NCBI RefSeq assembly: GCF_009176975.1
Contig: NZ_WEZG01000005.1
Coordinates: 124,001-188,000, forward strand
DNA length: 64,000 nt
From: Aureimonas psammosilenae
GTDB taxonomy: Bacteria > Pseudomonadota > Alphaproteobacteria > Rhizobiales > Rhizobiaceae
Reading direction: 5' to 3'
Shown here piece after piece: positions 58,508 through 64,000 of the stretch; within the stretch, counting starts at the first letter, position 1; every line of letters starts with the position of its first letter. Made by a program: the position numbers and the translations under genes. The notes beneath the pieces were generated by a model. The model ran no database searches. It was not told where the DNA came from and saw only the letters and a program-made list of their open reading frames with translations.

Positions 58508-59287
58508 ATGTCGGCAAGCCGAACCACCGGTGCGGAAGGCATGACGACGAGCTACGGCTTCTCGACGGTGTCCGGCGTGGAAGAAAAGCAGGCGCGGGTC
58601 AACGACGTGTTTCACCGCGTGGCCGAGCGCTACGACCTGATGAACGACCTGATGTCGGCCGGTCTTCATCGTGCCTGGAAGGCGGCGATGGTGGCTTGGC
58701 TCGCCCCTTCGCGCCGGCCCGGCTGGCGTTTCGTGGATGTCGCGGGCGGCACGGGCGACGTCGCCTTCCGCATTCTGGAAGCGTCCGGCCGTCGGGCGAC
58801 GGGCACCGTTCTCGACATCAACGCGTCCATGCTGGGCGTCGGCGCCGAGCGCGCCGAGAAGCGTGGGCTGGCCGCCAACCTTTCCTTCGTGGAAGGCAAT
58901 GCGGAAAGTCTGACGCTGCCGGACGACACGTTCGACGCCTATACGATCGCGTTTGGCATCCGCAACGTGCCGCGCATCGATCTGGCGCTGGCCGAGGCCT
59001 ATCGCGTCCTGAAACCCGGCGGGCGCTTCCTGTGCCTGGAATTTTCCGAGGTCGACATGCCGGTTCTCGACAAGATCTACGATCTCTGGAGCTTCAAGGC
59101 GATCCCCGCGATTGGCGAGGCCGTCGCCAAGGACCGCGATTCCTACCAATATCTCGTGGAATCCATCCGCCGCTTTCCCAACCAGGCGAACTTCGCGGCC
59201 ACCATCCGGCGCGCCGGGTTCGAGCGCGTCCAGCACCGCAATCTTTCCGGCGGCATCGCCGCGATCCATTCGGGCTGGAAGATCTAG
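58508..59287 (+). CDS. ubiE: Ubiquinone/menaquinone biosynthesis C-methyltransferase
   Basis: This 259-residue methyltransferase makes the C-methylation step of ubiquinone synthesis. It has the UbiE signature [20 protein letters not shown], the SAM-binding [16 protein letters not shown], and the second signature [27 protein letters not shown] lies 8 bases before the ATG at 58508, while the ATG at 58481 has none. ubiB begins 4 bases after the stop, so they form a two-gene ubiquinone unit. Confidence 0.95.
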   Translation: MSASRTTGAEGMTTSYGFSTVSGVEEKQARVNDVFHRVAERYDLMNDLMSAGLHRAWKAAMVAWLAPSRRPGWRFVDVAGGTGDVAFRILEASGRRATGTVLDINASMLGVGAERAEKRGLAANLSFVEGNAESLTLPDDTFDAYTIAFGIRNVPRIDLALAEAYRVLKPGGRFLCLEFSEVDMPVLDKIYDLWSFKAIPAIGEAVAKDRDSYQYLVESIRRFPNQANFAATIRRAGFERVQHRNLSGGIAAIHSGWKI

Positions 59288-59291
59288 AACA

Positions 59292-60878
59292 TTGCCCAAT
59301 CCGGTTCGCGGCACCCTGGCACTGATCAGAGCCCTCTTCGTTCTGGCGCGGGAGGGCGTCATCTCCTCGCTGCCCGCCGACGGGTTGGCGCCGGGCCCCA
59401 TGCTGGCATGGCGGTTCGCGGGGTTCCTCGCCAAGCCTTCCTCCGACGATCGCGCGGGCTCGGCGAATCTGTCGCGCGCGCTGAACCGGCTTGGCCCCTC
59501 TTATGTAAAGCTCGGCCAGTTCCTCGCCACGCGGCCCGATATCGTCGGCACGCGCATCGCCAACCAGCTCACCGGCCTTCAGGACCGCGTGCCGCCCTTC
59601 GCCCGTGACAAGGGCATCGAGGAGATCGAGTTGACGCTCGGCCGGCGCATCGAGGACCTTTACGTCGAACTCGGCGAGGTGGTGGGGGCCGCTTCCATCG
59701 CGCAGGTGCACCGCGCCACCGTCGCCACCCCCGAAGGCATCCGCGACGTCGCGGTGAAGGTGGTGCGGCCGGGCGTGCGCGTCGCCTTCCGCCGCGAGCT
59801 CGACACCTTCGCCTTCATGGCCCGGCAGTTGGAGCGCTTCGTTCCGGCCACCCGGCGTCTGCGGCCCGTCGCGGTCGTGGAAACGCTGGCGCAGTCCACC
59901 CGCATCGAGATGGACCTGCGCCTCGAAGCCGCCGCCTTGTCGGAAATGGGCGAGAACATCGCCGAGGACAAAGGCTTTCGCGTGCCGTCCGTCGACTGGG
60001 AGCGCACCGGCCGCGACGTCCTGACCATGGAATGGGTGGACGGGATCAAGATGAACAACGTGCCGGCGCTGGCCGCGGCGGGGCACGACCTGCCGGCGCT
60101 CGGCGTCGCCGTGGTGCAGAGCTTCCTGCGCCATTCCATGCGCGACGGCTTCTTCCACGCCGACATGCATCCGGGCAATCTCTTCGTGGCCCCGGACGGC
60201 ACGATCGTCGCCGTCGATCTCGGCATCGTCGGCCGCTTGAGTGCGGATTCCAGGCGGTTCCTCGCCGAAATCCTCTACGGCTTCATCCGGCGCGATTATC
60301 GGCGCGTAGCGGAGGTACATTTCGAGGCGGGCTACGTGCCGCGCGGGCAGGACGTTCTGTCCTTCGCGCAGGCGCTCCGCGCGATCGGCGAGCCGATCCA
60401 TGGCCAGCCGGCCGAAACCATCTCCATGGGCCATCTCCTGACCCTCCTGTTCGAGGTGACGGAACTCTTCGACATGAGGACGCGCCCCGAACTCGTGCTT
60501 CTCCAGAAGACCATGGTGGTGGTGGAAGGCGTCGCGCGCTCACTGGACCCGAAGTTCAATATGTGGGTGGCGGCCGAGCCCGTCGTTTCCGCCTACATCC
60601 TCGGAGAACTCGGGCCTGCCGCCAAGCTGCGCGACGCCAGGGCCGGGATCGAAGCACTGCTTCGGCTCGCCCATCGCTTGCCGGACGCCGCCGTCGGACT
60701 GGAGATCCTGTCCAAGGAACTGCCCGAACTCATCGAGAACGGTATCCGCCTCAACGACGACACGCTGGTGGAACTCGTGAAGGAAACCAAGCTCGGCATC
60801 ATCTCGGCCCATATCGCGCAATGGCTGACGGCTCTGGCCCTGATCGTCATCGCAGGGGCGCTTCTGGCCGGCTATTGA
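59292..60878 (+). CDS. ubiB: ABC1/UbiB-family atypical kinase-like protein for ubiquinone synthesis
   Basis: This 528-residue protein has the UbiB hallmarks: the KxGQ segment SYVKLGQFLATR, the Ala-rich loop VGAASIAQVHRATV, DVAVKVVRPGVR and the catalytic-like FFHADMHPGNLF. Two membrane helices close the C-terminus (ISAHIAQWLTALALIVIAGA). It supports ubiquinone production at the inner membrane. No ATG is in frame near the ubiE stop; TTG at 59292 gives a normal length. Confidence 0.93.
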   Translation: MPNPVRGTLALIRALFVLAREGVISSLPADGLAPGPMLAWRFAGFLAKPSSDDRAGSANLSRALNRLGPSYVKLGQFLATRPDIVGTRIANQLTGLQDRVPPFARDKGIEEIELTLGRRIEDLYVELGEVVGAASIAQVHRATVATPEGIRDVAVKVVRPGVRVAFRRELDTFAFMARQLERFVPATRRLRPVAVVETLAQSTRIEMDLRLEAAALSEMGENIAEDKGFRVPSVDWERTGRDVLTMEWVDGIKMNNVPALAAAGHDLPALGVAVVQSFLRHSMRDGFFHADMHPGNLFVAPDGTIVAVDLGIVGRLSADSRRFLAEILYGFIRRDYRRVAEVHFEAGYVPRGQDVLSFAQALRAIGEPIHGQPAETISMGHLLTLLFEVTELFDMRTRPELVLLQKTMVVVEGVARSLDPKFNMWVAAEPVVSAYILGELGPAAKLRDARAGIEALLRLAHRLPDAAVGLEILSKELPELIENGIRLNDDTLVELVKETKLGIISAHIAQWLTALALIVIAGALLAGY

Positions 60879-60882
60879 TTGC

Positions 60883-60902
60883 GGCGGCCGCGTGCCGCCT
60901 TT
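60883..60902 (+). terminator. Weak hairpin between ubiB and the toxin-antitoxin pair
   Basis: GGCGGC and GCCGCC make a six-pair stem with a five-base loop followed by TTTATC. It could be a weak terminator for ubiB or an operator for the antitoxin. Confidence 0.35.
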
Positions 60903-60930
60903 ATCTTCGCGCCAGCCGAGGAGCCTTGCC

Positions 60931-61197
60931 GTGACGACCCTGACCATCCCGGACATCGATCCCCAGACGGAGCGCTGGCTGCGCGCCCGCTCGATCCGCA
61001 CCGGGCGCTCCATCGAGGAGGAGGCACGCCGGGCGCTCGCCGATCAGGTGGTGAACGAGGTGTCGGTCGAAGGATCGTCCAGGGAAAGCGCGCTTGAGTT
61101 CATTCAGCGGCTGAAAGCCAAGCATGGCGGCGGGGGCGATATTCCGATCTTCGATCGGACCGAATGGAAAGACAGACCGGTCGATTTCGGCGAATGA
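60931..61197 (+). CDS. FitA/VapB-type ribbon-helix-helix antitoxin
   Basis: This 88-residue protein has an N-terminal ribbon-helix-helix (MTTLTIPDIDPQTERWLRAR, GRSIEEEARRALADQVVNE) and a C-terminal toxin-binding tail ([17 protein letters not shown]). The GTG at 60931 has GAGGAG 7 bases upstream. Its stop overlaps the toxin ATG in the pattern ATGA. It belongs to the FitA group, which represses its own promoter with FitB. Confidence 0.87.
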   Translation: MTTLTIPDIDPQTERWLRARSIRTGRSIEEEARRALADQVVNEVSVEGSSRESALEFIQRLKAKHGGGGDIPIFDRTEWKDRPVDFGE

Positions 61198-61622
61198 TCG
61201 TTCTCGATACGAATGTCGTTTCGGAACTCGTTCGGCAGAATGCCGACGAGCGCGTCGAACGTTGGGTCGCCCGACAGTCGAAAGACGATCTCGCCGTCAC
61301 GACCCTGTCCTATTTCGAATGGCAGTTCGGATTGTCGCTGATGCCGCCATCCCGGCGGCGCTCGGACCTCCGCGATCTGATCGAGGAGTTCGTGGAATCC
61401 TTGGGGCCCCAGCGCGTTCTTCCACTCGACATCCAAAGCGCCTCGTTGGCGGCGACCTTCCGGGCCCAGCGTCAGAAGGCGGGACGGCCCGTCGCGGTGG
61501 CCGATTCGCTGATCGCCGGCATCGCGCTGCGGCACCGCGCGACGCTCGCCACGCGCAACATCCGCGACTTCGACGGCGCCGATCTCGACATCATCGATCC
61601 ATGGCAGGGCGGTTCGGCATGA
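61194..61622 (+). CDS. PIN-domain toxin, VapC/FitB type
   Basis: This 142-residue PIN ribonuclease begins [20 protein letters not shown], with the first catalytic Asp. Further acidic residues lie in [30 protein letters not shown] and [16 protein letters not shown]. All four expected acidic positions seem present, so it should be active. VapC-type toxins cleave specific tRNA or rRNA. The stop overlaps the coaBC ATG by four bases, which is unusual for a toxin gene. Confidence 0.89.
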   Translation: MIVLDTNVVSELVRQNADERVERWVARQSKDDLAVTTLSYFEWQFGLSLMPPSRRRSDLRDLIEEFVESLGPQRVLPLDIQSASLAATFRAQRQKAGRPVAVADSLIAGIALRHRATLATRNIRDFDGADLDIIDPWQGGSA

Positions 61623-62842
61623 GCCTCGATTCCAAACGCATCGTCCTCATCGTCGGGGGCGGCATCGCGGCCTACAAGGCGCTGGATCTCATCCGCCGCT
61701 TGAAGGAGCGCGGCGCCCATGTCGTGCCGGTGATGACGAAGGGCGCGCAGGAATTCGTGACGCCGCTCGCCGTCGGGGCCTTGGCCGGCGGGCACGTCTT
61801 CACCGAACTCTTCGCCCGCGAGGACGAACAGGATGTGGGTCATATCCGCCTCGCGCGGGAAGCCGACGCGATCCTGCTGGCGCCCGCCACCGCCGATCGC
61901 ATGGCGAAGATGGCGAGCGGTCTGGCGGACGATCTCGCCGGCGCGGTGCTTCTGGCCGCGCGAGCGCCGATCCTGATCGCTCCCGCCATGAACCCGGCGA
62001 TGTGGGCGCATCCCGCCACGCACCGCAATGCCGAGCGCCTCCTGGCCGATGGCGTGCGCTTCGTCGGGCCGAAAAGCGGCGAAATGGCCGAGCGCGGCGA
62101 ATCGGGTCTCGGGCGCATGGCCGAGCCGACCGAGATCGCCGATGCCTTGGAAGAACTCTTCGCCGGCGGCCGGCGTTTGTCGGGCCGGCGCGTCGTCGTG
62201 ACCTCCGGGCCGACGCACGAGCCGATCGACCCGGTGCGCTTCATCGCCAACCGTTCGTCCGGGCGGCAGGGACACGCCATCGCCGGAGCGCTCGCCGCCG
62301 CGGGCGCCGAAGTGACGCTGGTGTCCGGTCCCGTTTCGATCCCGACCCCGGCCGGCGTTTCGCTGGTGAAGGTGGAAACGGCGCTGGAAATGCTGGCCGG
62401 CGTCGAAGCCGCGCTGCCGGCCGACGCGGCGGTGTTCGTGGCGGCCGTCGCCGACTGGCGCCCCGCCGATACGGCGGCGCAGAAGCTGAAGAAGGCGCCG
62501 GGCGTTCCGCCCCTGGCGCTGCAATTTGCCGAGAACCCGGACATCCTGGCAACGGTCGGCCATCACGAGAAGCGCCCGCGCCTGGTCGTGGGCTTTGCGG
62601 CCGAAACACACGACCTTCTCGCCAATGCCTTATCGAAGCTCGACCGCAAGGGGGCCGACATCATCATCGCCAACGATGTCGCGACGAACGAGGAAGGCGG
62701 CAGCGTCATGGGCGGCACGGAAAACTCCGTTCACCTCGTCACCCGCGATGGCATCGAGACATGGCCGTTGATGTCGAAGGAGGACGTGGGGCGGCGGCTG
62801 ACGGACCTCATCGCGGACCGGCTTGCGGAGAGCGCCACGTGA
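61619..62842 (+). CDS. coaBC: Bifunctional phosphopantothenoylcysteine decarboxylase/synthetase
   Basis: This 407-residue enzyme makes 4'-phosphopantetheine for coenzyme A. The N-terminal CoaC flavoprotein half has [20 protein letters not shown] and [20 protein letters not shown]. The CoaB half has [40 protein letters not shown] and AAVADWRP. The ATG overlaps the toxin stop and the TGA overlaps the dut GTG. Both overlaps imply coupled translation of toxin, coaBC and dut. Confidence 0.95.
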   Translation: MSLDSKRIVLIVGGGIAAYKALDLIRRLKERGAHVVPVMTKGAQEFVTPLAVGALAGGHVFTELFAREDEQDVGHIRLAREADAILLAPATADRMAKMASGLADDLAGAVLLAARAPILIAPAMNPAMWAHPATHRNAERLLADGVRFVGPKSGEMAERGESGLGRMAEPTEIADALEELFAGGRRLSGRRVVVTSGPTHEPIDPVRFIANRSSGRQGHAIAGALAAAGAEVTLVSGPVSIPTPAGVSLVKVETALEMLAGVEAALPADAAVFVAAVADWRPADTAAQKLKKAPGVPPLALQFAENPDILATVGHHEKRPRLVVGFAAETHDLLANALSKLDRKGADIIIANDVATNEEGGSVMGGTENSVHLVTRDGIETWPLMSKEDVGRRLTDLIADRLAESAT

Positions 62843-63285
62843 AACCCGTGGTCCGCCTGAAGCGCCTGCCCCATGCGGGCGACCTGCCCTTGCCGTCCTA
62901 TGCCACGGGAGGGGCGGCCGGCGCCGATCTGCGCGCCGCGCTCGCCGAGCCCATGGTGATCGAGCCCGGAAGCCGCGCGGCGGTGCCCTCGGGCTTTGCC
63001 TTCGAGGTGCCGGAAGGTTTCGAGATCCAAGTGCGGCCGCGCTCAGGGCTCGCCTTGAAACACGGCGTCACGGTTCTCAACACGCCGGGCACGGTGGACA
63101 GCGATTATCGCGGCGAGGTGATGGCGATTCTGGTCAATCTCGGGAACGAGCCTTTCGCGATCCGGCACGGCGACCGGATCGCGCAGATCGTCTTGGCGCC
63201 GGTTCAGCTCGCGAGCTTCACGGAAGCCGCCGAACTCGGCCTCACGGCGCGCGGCACGGGCGGCTTCGGCTCCACCGGCGTTTGA
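62839..63285 (+). CDS. dut: dUTP diphosphatase
   Basis: This 148-residue trimeric dUTPase keeps uracil out of DNA and supplies dUMP. All five motifs are visible: [49 protein letters not shown] and the C-terminal [10 protein letters not shown]. The GTG start overlaps the coaBC stop. Its last 82 bases overlap, tail to tail, the reverse-strand GGDEF gene. coaBC-dut order is conserved in Rhizobiales. Confidence 0.96.
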   Translation: MKPVVRLKRLPHAGDLPLPSYATGGAAGADLRAALAEPMVIEPGSRAAVPSGFAFEVPEGFEIQVRPRSGLALKHGVTVLNTPGTVDSDYRGEVMAILVNLGNEPFAIRHGDRIAQIVLAPVQLASFTEAAELGLTARGTGGFGSTGV

Positions 63286-64000
63286 ACGCTCGGCACCACG
63301 GCCCGCGCCAGGATGCGGCCGTCGATGCCGTTGTTGTTGGCGCCACCTGCCAGCATGCGTGTCGCGCCACGATTGTCGCCGGCCTTGCGGATCACGCGCA
63401 CGGCGTTGGTGAGAACGCTGCGGTCGCGCCCGGTCTGCTTGGCGCGGAAGAGGTTGACGTCGGAGGCCGCGAACAGGGTCTCGAAGGGGAGGGGCGTGGC
63501 GAAGGACACGCCGCCGATCGAGATCGAAAGATTGCGGGCGGCGTTCTTGGGGCCGACCACCAAGGCCTCGGCATTGGCGCGCAGCGTGTCGCAAAGGGCG
63601 CGCGCCACGCCGAAATCGGCTTCGCGCAGGAGAATGCCGAACTCCTCGGCGCCGATGCGCCCGACAAGGTCGTCCGGCCCGACCGCGTTCTTCAGCATGG
63701 TCGCCACGAGGCGCAGCGCCCGGTCGCCCGTGCCGTGGCCGAGCGAGTCGTGGATGCGCTTGAAATGGTCGATGCTGACGATCATGAAGGTCGCGGCCCG
63801 GTCGTCCCCCGGTCGGCCAAGACGCGACGCCTCGATGTTGAAGCTCGTGCGGAACGTCATCTGGTTCAGGAGGCCGGTGACGCTGTCTTCCGTCGCCAGA
63901 CGCTTCAACCGCGCGTTGCGGCGGATCAGCGGCAGGATGCGCAGGGCCAGATAAGCCTGGACCGGGATCGAGGACAAGGCCAGGACGATCAGTGCGAAGC
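63204..64000 (-). CDS. GGDEF-domain protein with GAEEF signature, N-terminus outside window
   Basis: The frame is open to the right edge, so the N-terminus is cut. The visible part starts with a membrane helix ([20 protein letters not shown]). A GGDEF domain follows with [32 protein letters not shown] and the active-site loop [11 protein letters not shown]. The signature is GAEEF instead of GG(D/E)EF, which makes diguanylate cyclase activity uncertain. The C-terminal 40 residues are Pro/Ala-rich, and their coding bases overlap the dut 3' end by 82 bases. Confidence 0.8.
   Translation of the reverse strand, partial: FALIVLALSSIPVQAYLALRILPLIRRNARLKRLATEDSVTGLLNQMTFRTSFNIEASRLGRPGDDRAATFMIVSIDHFKRIHDSLGHGTGDRALRLVATMLKNAVGPDDLVGRIGAEEFGILLREADFGVARALCDTLRANAEALVVGPKNAARNLSISIGGVSFATPLPFETLFAASDVNLFRAKQTGRDRSVLTNAVRVIRKAGDNRGATRMLAGGANNNGIDGRILARAVVPSVQTPVEPKPPVPRAVRPSSAASVKLAS

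Noticed and set aside
62831-62848. CCACGTGAAAC at the coaBC/dut junction, resembling half of a parS site.
   Set aside because: Only the right half of the 16-base parS palindrome matches and it lies within overlapping coding sequence.

Overview
This window is high-GC alphaproteobacterial chromosome, most likely from the order Hyphomicrobiales (Rhizobiales). The evidence is conserved gene order: mutS-glnD-murJ, tsaB-rimI-plsC/olsA-miaB-phoH-ybeY-corC-lnt-XRE regulator-metK-trmB, rimP-nusA-ylxR-infB-rbfA-truB, rpsO-pnp, irr-fabA-fabB-fabI, and dnaA-rpsT-mutM-ubiE-ubiB-coaBC-dut. A Fur-family Irr regulator, ornithine-lipid genes (olsB and olsA) and many GANTC (CcrM) sites upstream of dnaA agree with this. 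The genus cannot be fixed from the sequence alone. Genes are densely packed, with many 1-11 base ATGA/GTGA overlaps and several GTG or TTG starts.

Layout. 1-2222: an RNA methyltransferase cut by the left edge, a SpoU/TrmH-family methyltransferase and lspA. 2221-5745: an accessory insert bounded by imperfect inverted repeats, holding a MITE-like repeat, an AraC regulator, a DUF2000 protein and an MFS transporter, with no recognisable transposase. 5865-17719: olsB, a small secreted protein, mutS, glnD, murJ, trpS, a ParDE toxin-antitoxin pair, a universal stress protein and an Nfu-type Fe-S protein. 17734-28890: tsaB, an inserted reverse-strand acyltransferase, rimI, olsA, miaB, phoH, ybeY, corC, lnt, a PhrR/PraR-like regulator and metK. 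28907-42818: trmB, the translation operon rimP to truB behind a promoter followed at once by an intrinsic terminator, a PhzF-like enzyme, a duplicated YcxB-like membrane protein, rpsO and pnp.

42910-49527: a DUF808 membrane protein, an SH3 protein, two poorly characterised genes, irr, a secreted hypothetical protein and the unsaturated fatty acid genes fabA, fabB and fabI. 49520-51771: a reverse-strand run of DUF2937, alpha/beta hydrolase, monooxygenase and MoeB/ThiF genes. 51768-57347: the replication cluster recF, dnaN, dnaA, with a 50-residue membrane ORF between dnaN and dnaA and a rhodanese gene coupled to dnaA. A 620-base non-coding stretch rich in GANTC sites lies between the rhodanese gene and rpsT. 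57489-64000: mutM, divergent ubiE-ubiB, a FitAB/VapBC toxin-antitoxin pair joined by overlaps to coaBC-dut, and a GGDEF protein cut by the right edge.

Most of the window is housekeeping: translation, RNA decay, DNA repair and replication, envelope lipids. I did not find a clearly new multi-gene defence or metabolic system. The parts most worth a second look are the inverted-repeat-bounded insert, the GANTC-rich region upstream of dnaA, the leaderless ParDE promoter, the rimP leader, the recF start, the small ORF beside dnaA, the duplicated YcxB protein and the long convergent gene overlaps.
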